DNA of 18,045 nt, taken from assembly GCF_015062905.1 (NCBI RefSeq), contig NZ_SUTK01000032.1:1-18045 (forward strand). The letters run 5' to 3'. Numbering within the stretch: the first letter of the stretch is position 1; every line of letters begins with the position of its first letter. Positions 6,895 through 14,363 of this stretch are shown in pieces. The position numbers and the translations under genes are program-made. The DNA is from Methanobrevibacter thaueri. GTDB lineage: Archaea > Methanobacteriota > Methanobacteria > Methanobacteriales > Methanobacteriaceae. The notes beneath the pieces were generated by a model. It worked only from the letters and a program-made list of their open reading frames with translations. It was not told where the DNA came from and made no database searches.

Positions 6895-7026
6895 TTAACA
6901 GTAAAGAACCCGTCTGATAAGAAACATGAAAAAATTAGAACAGAATCAAAAGAGGCAACAGTTACCTATAAAGGAAACAAATACTATGGCAAGGTAACCA
7001 AAAAAGCTAAAATCACTATAAAGTAA
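6895..7026 (+). pseudogene. 3' relic of an adhesin-like (Ig-like repeat) protein gene
   Basis: An open stretch of 43 codons ends at a TAA (7024-7026) and has no start codon or ribosome site. Its last part, ATVTYKGNKYYGKVTKKAK then ITIK, has the look of the C-terminal strand of Ig-like repeats in adhesin-like proteins of Methanobrevibacter, which often end in a Lys-rich KVTIK-like run. A stop codon (TGA at 6892-6894) cuts the frame immediately upstream, and no continuation of the domain was recognised in other frames. A well-formed terminator begins inside the stop codon, supporting descent from a once-expressed gene. I read it as the surviving 3' end of a deleted surface-protein gene. Confidence 0.55.
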
Positions 7027-7059
7027 GTGTTATCCTCAGCACTTACTCTCTTTTTTTTT
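7022..7059 (+). terminator. Stem-loop terminator retained after the adhesin-like relic
   Basis: Perfect 8-bp arms AGTAAGTG (7022-7029) / CACTTACT (7040-7047) with a 10-nt loop, followed by nine T at 7051-7059. The stem includes the TAA stop of the relic. Confidence 0.7.
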
Positions 7060-7111
7060 AAAATTTGCTATTCGTTATGTTTCAAGTATGGGATTTAATT
7101 AATCTCATTTG

Positions 7112-7166
7112 AGGTATGATTTTGGATTACATCTGGGGTTTATAAAACTGATGTTAAATCATACCT
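7112..7166. repeat. Inverted repeat AGGTATGATTT / AAATCATACCT
   Basis: Perfect 11-bp arms at 7112-7122 and 7156-7166, separated by 33 bp. With one extra base in the right-hand flank the similarity extends outward (ATTTGAGG versus the complement ATTTTGAAGG). No T tract or coding capacity accompanies it. It may be a regulatory hairpin, a pair of protein sites or a relic of element ends. Confidence 0.5.
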
Positions 7167-7385
7167 TCAAAATCGATTAGTAAGAATAAATTATTGAAAA
7201 TTTATCTTACAATAATTAATATATCTATTTATAATATATATTTTTGCCTATTTTTTATTATAATTCTTTTATTTATAAATAATACATTTTTATTTGTATT
7301 TTTTTAATAACAATTGAATTTTAATAATTTTTATATTTTTTGATATTACTTATTTTTATCATCGTTTAAATTTTTTATAGAAATT

Positions 7386-7430
7386 ATTTTAGTAAATAAA
7401 AGTTACTAAAATCGAAAACTTTTTATATAT
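7386..7430 (+). promoter_or_regulatory. lonB promoter with an adjacent 10-bp inverted repeat
   Basis: A TATA box TTTATATAT lies at 7422-7430, predicting transcription start near 7455 and a leader of about 55 nt. Just upstream is a perfect inverted repeat ATTTTAGTAA (7386-7395) / TTACTAAAAT (7403-7412) with a 7-nt spacer, ending about 10 bp before the TATA box, next to where TFB contacts DNA. It is a candidate operator for a dimeric regulator of lonB. Confidence 0.5.
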
Positions 7431-7509
7431 CGTGGATTCTTAAATATATTTAAATAGTATATGAAACTTAATTTTTTAATGATGAATTTAATACAAGTGA
7501 GGTTTGTTT

Positions 7510-9483
7510 ATGAAATTTGAAGAAAAAGAATCAATTGAAGATTCTACCGAAGTGGTCCTTGAACCTGAAATCAAGGAAGATGATGGTGAAGAAACCAAAC
7601 CTATGTTAGATTATAATAATATCAAAAGCTCACAAGATATTGAAGTTCCACCTTTATTAATTGATCAAGTCATTGGGCATGAAGAGTCCATTGAAACAAT
7701 TAAGAAAGCTGCAAAACAAAGAAGAAACGTTTTGCTCATTGGTGATCCGGGTGTCGGAAAATCAATGCTTGCTAAAGGTATGGCGCAAATATTACCACAT
7801 GAAGTTCTTCAAGATGTATTAGTATATCCTAATGTGGAAGACAACAACCATCCATTAATCAGAACAGTACCTGCAGGTGAAGGTAAAAAGATAGTGAGAG
7901 CAACTAAAGGCTCCGCTAAAGGTCACGAAGAAAGAAAAACAATTATTACAATGTTTGCAATAGGAGGAATATTAGTAATCGGATTCATGTATGGAAGATT
8001 GCTTGAATCAATTATTGCAGCAGCATTAATCTTACTCATATCAATACAGATAAAACCGAAAACAAATAACATGTCTCCGAAATTGTTGGTCAATAACGAA
8101 GAGGCAAGGTTTGCTCCATTCATGGATGCAACCGGTGCTCATGCCGGTGCACTCTTAGGAGATGTACGTCACGACCCATACCAATCAGGAGGTTTAGGAA
8201 CTCCTGCACACGAGCGTGTTGAGGCAGGTATGATTCACAAGGCCAACAAGGGAGTTTTGTACATTGATGAAATAGGTACAATGAGCATGAAGACCCAACA
8301 GGAATTGCTCTCTGCAATGCAGGAAAAGCAGTATTCAATCACCGGTCAAAGCGAAAACTCATCCGGTGCAATGGTTAGGTCCCAGGCAGTACCATGTGAC
8401 TTTGTACTTGTGGCATCAGGAAACCTTCAGGTTCTTGAAGGAATGCACATAGCAATGAGATCAAGAATCAGGGGATACGGATATGAAGTATTCATGAAAG
8501 ACTACATGGATGATACAACTGAAAACAGGGAAAAACTTGTTCAGTTCGTAGCTCAGGAAGTCAAAAATGATGGAAGAATCCCTCACTTTGCGACCGATGC
8601 ATTGGATGAAATCATCATGGAAGCAAAAAGAAGATCAGGCAAGCAGAACGCATTGACCTTAAGATTAAGGGATTTAGGTGGACTTGTACGTTCCGCAGGA
8701 GATGTTGCTATTGAAAAAGGCTCAGATATTGTAACTGCAGAACATGTGGTTGAAGCTAAGAAATATGCAAGAACCCTCGAACAGCAAATAGCAGACAGAT
8801 CCATCATGCAAAGAAAAGACTACAGTATGGTATCTGCTGAAGGTGGAAGAGTTGGTCTTATCAATGGACTTGCAGTAATTGGAGATAGAAGTGGAATTGT
8901 ATCACCGATTGCAGCTGAAGCAGCACCGACACAATCCAAAAACGGTGGTCAAATTATCGCTACCGGTAAATTAGGTGAAATCGCTCAGGAATCAGTTCAA
9001 AACGTCAGTGCATTGATTAAAAAATACACCAACAAGGATATCTCCCAGTATGACATTCACATTCAGTTCATCCAGACCTATGATGGTGTTGAAGGTGACT
9101 CTGCAAGTGTAAGTATTGCAACAGCTGTGATATCCGCTATTGAAGAGATTCCAATCGACCAGACTGTCGCACTGACCGGTTCACTGAATGTGCGTGGAGA
9201 CGTAATGCCTATCGGTGGAGCAACCGCCAAAATCGAGGCCGCTGCTGAAGCTGGAATGAAAAAGGTATTGATTCCTAAATCCAACATGAAAGATGTCATG
9301 ATTGAGAAGAAATACGAGGACATGATTGAAATCATTCCGACTGAAACCTTGAGTGATGTTTTGGAAAACATTTTAATCAGCGGTTCCAACAAGGATAAGC
9401 TGATTGAGAAAATGAGAAACATCGGCTCCAAAGTGGCTGATAAGGTCCCACAAACAAGTATCAATAATCCAACTACCAACTAG
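7510..9483 (+). CDS. lonB: ATP-dependent protease LonB, archaeal membrane-anchored type, 657 aa
   Basis: AAA+ Ser-Lys protease that degrades damaged and regulatory proteins at the inner face of the membrane; the family forms hexamers. Order of parts: acidic N-terminal extension (1-45); Walker A GDPGVGKS at 78-85; the archaeal LonB insertion with two membrane helices at about 144-181; Walker B VLYIDE at 249-254; arginine-rich MRSRIR at 316-321; and the protease domain with catalytic Ser531 (GDSAS) and Lys574 (GGATAK). The ATG at 7510 is preferred because GTGAGGT (7497-7503) stands 6 nt before it; the in-frame TTG at 7504 is too close to that site. The stop codon lies inside a terminator hairpin (9467-9489). 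The Mur-ligase gene follows 120 nt later on the same strand with its own ribosome site. Confidence 0.96.
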   Translation: MKFEEKESIEDSTEVVLEPEIKEDDGEETKPMLDYNNIKSSQDIEVPPLLIDQVIGHEESIETIKKAAKQRRNVLLIGDPGVGKSMLAKGMAQILPHEVLQDVLVYPNVEDNNHPLIRTVPAGEGKKIVRATKGSAKGHEERKTIITMFAIGGILVIGFMYGRLLESIIAAALILLISIQIKPKTNNMSPKLLVNNEEARFAPFMDATGAHAGALLGDVRHDPYQSGGLGTPAHERVEAGMIHKANKGVLYIDEIGTMSMKTQQELLSAMQEKQYSITGQSENSSGAMVRSQAVPCDFVLVASGNLQVLEGMHIAMRSRIRGYGYEVFMKDYMDDTTENREKLVQFVAQEVKNDGRIPHFATDALDEIIMEAKRRSGKQNALTLRLRDLGGLVRSAGDVAIEKGSDIVTAEHVVEAKKYARTLEQQIADRSIMQRKDYSMVSAEGGRVGLINGLAVIGDRSGIVSPIAAEAAPTQSKNGGQIIATGKLGEIAQESVQNVSALIKKYTNKDISQYDIHIQFIQTYDGVEGDSASVSIATAVISAIEEIPIDQTVALTGSLNVRGDVMPIGGATAKIEAAAEAGMKKVLIPKSNMKDVMIEKKYEDMIEIIPTETLSDVLENILISGSNKDKLIEKMRNIGSKVADKVPQTSINNPTTN

Positions 9484-9495
9484 TTGGATATTTTT
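9467..9495 (+). terminator. Stem-loop terminator embedded in the lonB stop codon
   Basis: ATCCAACTA (9467-9475) pairs perfectly with TAGTTGGAT (9481-9489) across a 5-nt loop. The right arm begins with the TAG stop of lonB and is followed by TTTTT at 9491-9495. Further oligo-T runs continue to about 9560. Confidence 0.7.
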
Positions 9496-9603
9496 ATATA
9501 TTTTTTATTTTTTTATATCTATTTATAACTCTTTTTTCTATTTTTGTTTATTTTTGTCAGTTGTCCATTAATTATAAATATTTTATAATAAAAAGGTATT
9601 ATC

Positions 9604-11022
9604 ATGGTTAGTAGATTAAAGTTTAATATGGCAAAATTATCTGGTAAAGTAGTGACTCAACTTTCAAAAATAGGTCCTGGGGGAGGTAAAAATATCCCCG
9701 GATATGCATTCGACAGAGTTGGAGGTCATGAAGCAATTTCTGAACTTGCAAAGGATTTAAAGATAGGTTCAGTACTTATTACCGGAACAAATGGAAAAAC
9801 CACTACTACCACTTTATTTATCAAGTTGATGACAGGAGATATTGAATTCAGAAAAAGTTTTGAAAACAATACCATCCATTCAATTGTCACTGCAATCCTG
9901 AATCAGAAGGGAGACTTGGGAATTTTTGAATATGGAATCCGTAACTTGAAGTATGGAATTCCGGACACAGTCCAAAGATTAATCAATCCAATTGGTGTTG
10001 TCTACACTACCATTTCTAAAGAGCACACTGCTGTGGCAGGTGTTAAAAATCCGTTTGAAGACTATTACAAGGCTAAGGTTTTGCTGTCCGAAGGCATGAC
10101 CAGGGGAGTGGTCATTACCAACTGTGATGATCCAAGAACCGCATTAATCGGACTCAATAAGGAAAAGGACGTTAAAGTGAATTATTACGGTTTGGCTATT
10201 GATGATATCGTGGACGATGATGCAAGTCCTATTCAATGCCCTAACTGTGGCGAAACTTTGGACTATTCAATGAGGTTCTTAGGTCATAGGGGACTTTATT
10301 CATGTAAATGTGGATTTAAGAGGCCTGAACCAAATGTCAAATTGACCAATGTCGAATTCAATGCTGACAATTGGAAATTGACAATCGTCGGTGATGTATT
10401 TAATTATGCAGTTTCTAAAAACGTCCAGTTTGAGGTAAATCTAACAGTTCCTCCTTTCGGCATACATAACATTTACAATACATTGTCATCAATTACCGCT
10501 TATGCGACTTTCACACCGAAAACAGAAAACATCAAAAGCAAGGTGGAAAGCGTTTTCAATAATCTGGACATGTCATTTATCCCGCCTGGAAGGTTTGAGG
10601 TGGTCAGATACAATGACAAGTTCATAGGAATCGGTCAGGGGGACAATGGTGATGCGATAAAAATCAATGCAAGATTCATGAACCAGTTTGTCGACGGTCC
10701 TTTGGAATTTATCTACACCACTCCTGATGTGGATGAAGAGGAGATATTTGAAGACCATTACGAAGTAATCAAAAGCATGAATCCTGATCATATCATTGTC
10801 GTTCCGGGAAGAAAATCAATAGAAAAAGCTAAAGAGTATTATGAGATAATCAAAAAGGATTTCGACTGTGCTGAATTTTCTCCGTTGCCTTATGATCCAA
10901 TGAATGAAAGGATTGAAAAGTTAACAGAATTCGCCAAGCAGTCCAAGTACAATTACATTATAATGACTGGTTGCGGCGAAGAGCAGGCAATGTGGGAAGA
11001 AATAAAAAGAAACTTCGACTAG
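9604..11022 (+). CDS. Mur ligase family protein with zinc ribbon (MurT-like), 472 aa
   Basis: ATP-dependent ligase of the Mur superfamily, which joins an amino acid or amide to a carboxylate through an acyl-phosphate. It has the P-loop GTNGKTT at 61-67, a central-domain element FEYGIRN at about 108-114 and the KEHT at 139-142. A CPNC...CKC zinc ribbon (Cys212, Cys215, Cys234, Cys236) is inserted in the central domain, as in bacterial MurT. The C-terminal third does not clearly match the DUF1727 domain of MurT, and no GatD glutaminase gene lies beside it. In a pseudomurein-walled methanogen the likeliest role is in cell-wall peptide synthesis. CfbE (coenzyme F430 synthase) is another archaeal Mur homolog and cannot be fully excluded. 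The ATG at 9604 follows AAGGT by about 6 nt. Confidence 0.8.
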   Translation: MVSRLKFNMAKLSGKVVTQLSKIGPGGGKNIPGYAFDRVGGHEAISELAKDLKIGSVLITGTNGKTTTTTLFIKLMTGDIEFRKSFENNTIHSIVTAILNQKGDLGIFEYGIRNLKYGIPDTVQRLINPIGVVYTTISKEHTAVAGVKNPFEDYYKAKVLLSEGMTRGVVITNCDDPRTALIGLNKEKDVKVNYYGLAIDDIVDDDASPIQCPNCGETLDYSMRFLGHRGLYSCKCGFKRPEPNVKLTNVEFNADNWKLTIVGDVFNYAVSKNVQFEVNLTVPPFGIHNIYNTLSSITAYATFTPKTENIKSKVESVFNNLDMSFIPPGRFEVVRYNDKFIGIGQGDNGDAIKINARFMNQFVDGPLEFIYTTPDVDEEEIFEDHYEVIKSMNPDHIIVVPGRKSIEKAKEYYEIIKKDFDCAEFSPLPYDPMNERIEKLTEFAKQSKYNYIIMTGCGEEQAMWEEIKRNFD

Positions 11023-11498
11023 ATTATCTTTTCACTGATTATTTCTTCTATTTTCTTATAGAATTCATTTTCCTTTTTTTCAATTTTTTCAAAAGATGCG
11101 TCTATGCTGCAGTTGCAGGTGTCTGTTTTTCCAATAATATACTCGTCACTACCTTTTTTAATCAATATTCCGAACAGTTTCTCTTCTTCATCTGCATACT
11201 CGTCGAACTCTTCCTGTGTGAGTTTCAGATTATAGTCCCTTTCGCAAAACAGGTCACATTCATTGATGATGGGCATGAAGACCATCATTCCTACAGGTAT
11301 GAAGACATTTTCCTTTTCATGGATTTTCAAAAGTCTTTCCTCATATGAATCATCATCGTCGATGCCGTAGCCCTTAATTTCAAGTATGTTGTTGGTGCCC
11401 ATATGAAAATCGTCAGCGATGATGAAAGCAAGCAGGTTTGGGTCTACATAATTATCGCATGAAGCTCTGATATTTTTAATGGTTTCTTCAATATTCAT
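11019..11498 (-). CDS. Acidic hypothetical protein, 159 aa
   Basis: Unknown, probably cytosolic protein: no signal peptide, acidic and Lys/Glu-rich, with five cysteines (one in RASCDNY near the N-terminus, two in ECDLFCERD, two in DTCNCSID) that might bind metal. The middle contains FIPVGMMVFMPIINE and the end is a charged helix (FEKIEKKENEFYKKIEEI). The frame is open to an ATG at 11522. The ATG at 11498 is preferred because CGGAGA (11507-11512, minus strand) lies about 9 nt upstream and nothing similar precedes the earlier one. The gene is convergent with the Mur-ligase gene; the two stop codons overlap in the palindrome CTAG (11019-11022). Confidence 0.65.
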   Translation of the reverse strand: MNIEETIKNIRASCDNYVDPNLLAFIIADDFHMGTNNILEIKGYGIDDDDSYEERLLKIHEKENVFIPVGMMVFMPIINECDLFCERDYNLKLTQEEFDEYADEEEKLFGILIKKGSDEYIIGKTDTCNCSIDASFEKIEKKENEFYKKIEEIISEKII

Positions 11499-11644
11499 CA
11501 GAAAATTCTCCGTATTTTTCATTTAATGGAAGCAAGTAATCTGTTCCAATGATTTGTTTTGATAGATATACATTAGTTATTTAATTTCTGTAATTAACTT
11601 TGTTTAGGATTATTTTTATAGTTGTTTGAAACATAATTTAATCA

Positions 11645-12154
11645 ATGATTATAAAAACACCTAACTTGATTTTAAGGCCATGGGAGGAAAGTGATGCTGA
11701 ATGCCTCTATCACTTTGCCAAAAATCCGAATATCGGTCCGATTGCAGGCTGGCCACCTCATGAAAACGTTGAAGATAGCTTGAATATTATCCGAACTGTC
11801 TTTTCAAAAAGGGAAACCTATGCTGTCGTAAAAGATGATGTTGCCATCGGATGTGTTGGGCTGCTGTTCCATCCGGACACAAACCACTGGTGGGGTGAAG
11901 GTGCAGTCGAGCTCGGTTACTGGATCGGTGAGGAATACTGGGGAAACGGCTATGCTTTTGAAGCATCACAGGCATTAATCAGAAGAGCATTCGATGAATT
12001 GGATGTCGATGAGATTTATGCAAGTTACAGGATTGAAAACAATCAATCAAAAAGAGTTTTGGAAAAGTTAGGGTTCAAATATTATTCCGAATTGGTCAAT
12101 GAAAATTATTTGGGTGAATTCTTTCAGGAAGTGGCCATGAAGTTGGAAAAATAA
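11645..12154 (+). CDS. GNAT-family N-acetyltransferase (RimJ/RimL-like), 169 aa
   Basis: Acetyl-CoA-dependent N-acetyltransferase of the RimJ/RimL-like GNAT group; substrate unknown. The N-terminus TPNLILRPWEESDAE is the usual first strand and helix of these enzymes. Motif A is ELGYWIGEEYWGNGYAFEA at about residues 88-106, with the CoA-pyrophosphate loop at YWGNGYA. IYASYRIENNQSKRVLEKLGF near residues 122-142 is the typical motif B, here with ENNQSKRVLEKLGF. No ribosome site is visible, but a TATA-like TTTTTATAG (11613-11621) lies 24-32 nt before the ATG, so the mRNA is probably leaderless. Confidence 0.88.
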   Translation: MIIKTPNLILRPWEESDAECLYHFAKNPNIGPIAGWPPHENVEDSLNIIRTVFSKRETYAVVKDDVAIGCVGLLFHPDTNHWWGEGAVELGYWIGEEYWGNGYAFEASQALIRRAFDELDVDEIYASYRIENNQSKRVLEKLGFKYYSELVNENYLGEFFQEVAMKLEK

Positions 12155-12182
12155 TTTATATTAAGAAATATTAATTTTAACT

Positions 12183-12551
12183 ATGGTAAGAACATGCAAA
12201 AACTGCGGATTTGTTAATCAGGACGATTATGATTTTTGTGCAAAATGCGGCACTCCGCTTGTTGAAGGTTTAAGGCCTAACAATGTTTATGTTTATAGGC
12301 CTGAACAGCTTCGAGTGAATAAGAAGGCACTATTGGCCGCATATATCGCAACCATATTCTTGTCCTGGAGTGGCTTTGTTGTCGGATTGATCTCAAAGCA
12401 TACAAGTTTTGCGGTTTTCACTTTTTTTGGATTTTTCATGCCTTTTTATCTGGTACAATCAAAACATCCGACCTTAAGAAAACATGGGTTAATAATGATG
12501 ATGATTTCATTGGTTGGTGTATCACTTTCATTCTATGTGATGTTTCACTAG
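12183..12551 (+). CDS. Zinc-ribbon membrane protein, 122 aa
   Basis: Small protein with an N-terminal zinc ribbon (Cys5, Cys8, Cys19, Cys22; CKNCGF and CAKCGT), a short linker, and two or three hydrophobic segments at about residues 49-68, 75-91 and 102-121. This ribbon-plus-helices arrangement is common in archaeal membrane proteins of unknown function. There is no Shine-Dalgarno. TTTATATTA (12155-12163) just after the acetyltransferase stop codon is a plausible TATA box for a leaderless mRNA. The stop overlaps that of the convergent minus-strand gene in CTAG (12548-12551). Confidence 0.8.
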   Translation: MVRTCKNCGFVNQDDYDFCAKCGTPLVEGLRPNNVYVYRPEQLRVNKKALLAAYIATIFLSWSGFVVGLISKHTSFAVFTFFGFFMPFYLVQSKHPTLRKHGLIMMMISLVGVSLSFYVMFH

Positions 12552-13060
12552 ACAAAGTGGAAAGTGATTTTTCCAAGCAATATCTGAACGGGTACCTGAA
12601 GAAGATTAGGTATGTTTTGGCCCATTGCGGTGTCTATCGCATCCCCTCTTGACATGGTTCCCGGAACGTTCTCGTTACCTTCATAACCGTTATATGCGTC
12701 GTTTGCACGGATGTCATCTACAATGTTGCCGCCGAATATTGCTTCAGCACCTTCACTGCTTAAACTAACAACTATATGTGGTGTAAAGTGATAGGTATAG
12801 CTCATTATGTCACGGGCAGCACCATACGGGTCTTGAGGATTGTCTATATGGACATTATGCAAGGTTTGTCCTTCTGAATTAAAGGAACTTCCCGGATAAA
12901 TCCATTCAAATCCCGCAACTGAAAAGGTTGCAGCCATATCAATACTTCCATCCTCGCCCATATCCTCACAGACTATTAGAATTGGGCTAACGAGTGTGGA
13001 TGCCATAACTAATACAAGTATTGCCACTATTGTTAGGATAATTAATTGTAATTTTTTCAT
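12548..13060 (-). CDS. Exported or membrane-anchored protein of unknown function, 170 aa
   Basis: One N-terminal hydrophobic segment (residues 6-30, LIILTIVAILVLVMAS then TLVSPILIV) after a basic tip acts as a signal peptide or anchor. A neutral to acidic domain of about 140 residues would be outside the cell. It has notable HNVHIDNPQDPYGAARDI and NIPNLLQVPVQILLGK stretches; I do not recognise the family. The gene is divergent from prs (91 bp apart) and convergent with the zinc-ribbon gene, sharing the CTAG stop overlap. No clear ribosome site is visible before the ATG at 13060. Confidence 0.68.
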   Translation of the reverse strand: MKKLQLIILTIVAILVLVMASTLVSPILIVCEDMGEDGSIDMAATFSVAGFEWIYPGSSFNSEGQTLHNVHIDNPQDPYGAARDIMSYTYHFTPHIVVSLSSEGAEAIFGGNIVDDIRANDAYNGYEGNENVPGTMSRGDAIDTAMGQNIPNLLQVPVQILLGKITFHFV

Positions 13061-13151
13061 ATTAAAATTTTATACTCGTTTATAATATTAATACTTAACC
13101 TTTTTAATTATCAAAAACATATATTATTTCAAATAGAATTTTGGTGATATT

Positions 13152-14066
13152 GTGATTATAGGTGGTTCAGCTTCTCAAGACTTAGCAGCTCATGTTGCAC
13201 GCGAACTCGACGAAGAATTATGTTATGTGGAAACCCGTAAGTTTCCTGATGGTGAACGGTATTTAAGAATCAATGGTGAACTTGAAGATGAAGTCACCGT
13301 TATTCAGTCAACTGGATATCCTCAGGATGAAAATCTGATGGAATTATTGTTCATTATTGCAAACCTTAAGGATTTGGGTGTAAAGAAAGTGAGGGCAGTT
13401 GTCCCATATATGGGTTATGCCAGACAGGAAAAACGTTTCAATCCTGGTGAGACAATTTCAGCTAAAATCATTTGTGAATTGATTCAAGCGGCCGGCGCTG
13501 ATGAATTCATCACTTTCAACATTCACGAGGAATGCGTTTTAAACTTCTTTGACATTCCTGCAAGAAACATCTCAGCAATGCCTGCCATTGCAGAATACCT
13601 GAACAAGAAATTCTTCAAGAAAACCGATGAAAAGCCATTGGTCATTGCTCCTGATAAGGGTGCATACGGCTTTGCACAGGAAATATCCGAAATCATCGGA
13701 TGCGACTGCACATATCTGACAAAAGTACGATTAGGACCTGACAAGGTTGAAACCAAAATCGTGGATGTCAGATGCGACAGTGAAAGTGAAAACACTGTCA
13801 ATGTCGATTCAGTTAAAGGCATGCATGCAATCATTATTGACGACATCATCGCCACAGGAGGAACCATTGTCAATGCAATCAACATCCTGAAGCAGTATGG
13901 TGCATCCTCTGTTGATGTATGTTGCGTACACCCGATTTTAACCAATAACGGTGCTGTAAGAATATATGCTGCCGGTGCCAATAAGATCATTGGAACAAAC
14001 AGTTTATCTTCAGACACTTCACGCGTATCTCTTGCAAAATCCATTGCCGATGCTTTGAGGGAATGA
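13152..14066 (+). CDS. prs: Ribose-phosphate pyrophosphokinase (PRPP synthetase), 304 aa
   Basis: Makes 5-phosphoribosyl 1-diphosphate from ribose 5-phosphate and ATP, feeding nucleotide, histidine and tryptophan synthesis and, in methanogens, methanopterin. It shows the flexible catalytic loop YMGYARQEKRFNPGE at 86-100, NIHEE at 123-127 (His125, the metal/ATP loop), and the PRPP-binding motif IIIDDIIATGGTIV at 227-240 with Asp230 and Asp231. The length, a little shorter than bacterial Prs, fits the archaeal form. The start is GTG at 13152 with GGTGAT (13143-13148) upstream; translation beginning MIIGGS matches the family's first strand. The next gene begins one base after the stop, so the two are translationally coupled. 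Confidence 0.95.
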   Translation: MIIGGSASQDLAAHVARELDEELCYVETRKFPDGERYLRINGELEDEVTVIQSTGYPQDENLMELLFIIANLKDLGVKKVRAVVPYMGYARQEKRFNPGETISAKIICELIQAAGADEFITFNIHEECVLNFFDIPARNISAMPAIAEYLNKKFFKKTDEKPLVIAPDKGAYGFAQEISEIIGCDCTYLTKVRLGPDKVETKIVDVRCDSESENTVNVDSVKGMHAIIIDDIIATGGTIVNAINILKQYGASSVDVCCVHPILTNNGAVRIYAAGANKIIGTNSLSSDTSRVSLAKSIADALRE

Positions 14067-14067
14067 A

Positions 14068-14358
14068 ATGGATAAGGAAGCTATTAAGAAGGAACTCATA
14101 GAAAAATCCAACGGCATTCTGACAAAATATTCGGAACCGGATGTTGTCGAAGACATTTCAATCATGAACATGTCTGCAAAGACTGTATTTCTGGGTTCCC
14201 TTAAAATTTACAATACTGAAATAGTTCCTAATGTCATAAAAGATTTGAATAAGCAATTGAAAGGCTATGGGGAGTTAATTGTAAGGGACCAAAGGGTCAC
14301 TCCGTGCTGCTCTCCAAGCTATATCCACGTTAGTTTCAATATCACAATTACAAACTAG
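14068..14358 (+). CDS. Uncharacterised 96-aa protein between prs and uvrB
   Basis: Small soluble protein that I do not recognise. The N-terminal third is a charged helix (MDKEAIKKELIEKSNGIL). Then come two beta-rich stretches (KTVFLGSLKIYNTEIVPNV and GELIVRDQRVTPCC) with a Cys pair in TPCCSPSYIHV. The start is firm: the ATG lies one base after the prs stop and GAGGGAATGA at the prs end serves as ribosome site. uvrB starts five bases after its stop. Sitting in a tight three-gene block it is probably co-transcribed with both, which suggests a link to nucleotide metabolism or repair, but nothing in the sequence fixes that. Confidence 0.75.
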   Translation: MDKEAIKKELIEKSNGILTKYSEPDVVEDISIMNMSAKTVFLGSLKIYNTEIVPNVIKDLNKQLKGYGELIVRDQRVTPCCSPSYIHVSFNITITN

Positions 14359-14363
14359 ATATC

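Larger units (their letters stand above)
6630..7509. other. Gene-free stretch of about 880 bases between cobQ and lonB
   Basis: Very AT-rich spacer, especially 7180-7500. It holds the leaderless cobQ promoter (about 6651-6660), a hairpin flanked by a short direct repeat (6670-6718), an adhesin-like gene relic (6895-7026) with its terminator (7022-7059), a larger inverted repeat (7112-7166) and the lonB promoter with an adjacent inverted repeat (7386-7430). No intact gene with a ribosome site was found on either strand. Confidence 0.7.

Noticed and set aside
6767..6897. Open frame reading NGVVIPKFKLIFYHVGQ upstream of the adhesin-like relic
   Set aside because: No start signal, no recognisable family and a different frame from the relic; not enough to call a gene.
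7180..7380. Possible origin or centromere-like AT-rich block
   Set aside because: Only low-complexity A/T sequence was seen, with no repeated origin boxes and no Cdc6/Orc1 gene nearby.
5103..11022. A MurT-GatD type partnership between the Mur-ligase gene and the CobQ amidotransferase
   Set aside because: CobQ is full-length with both domains typical of cobyric acid synthase, lies 3 kb away and on the other strand.
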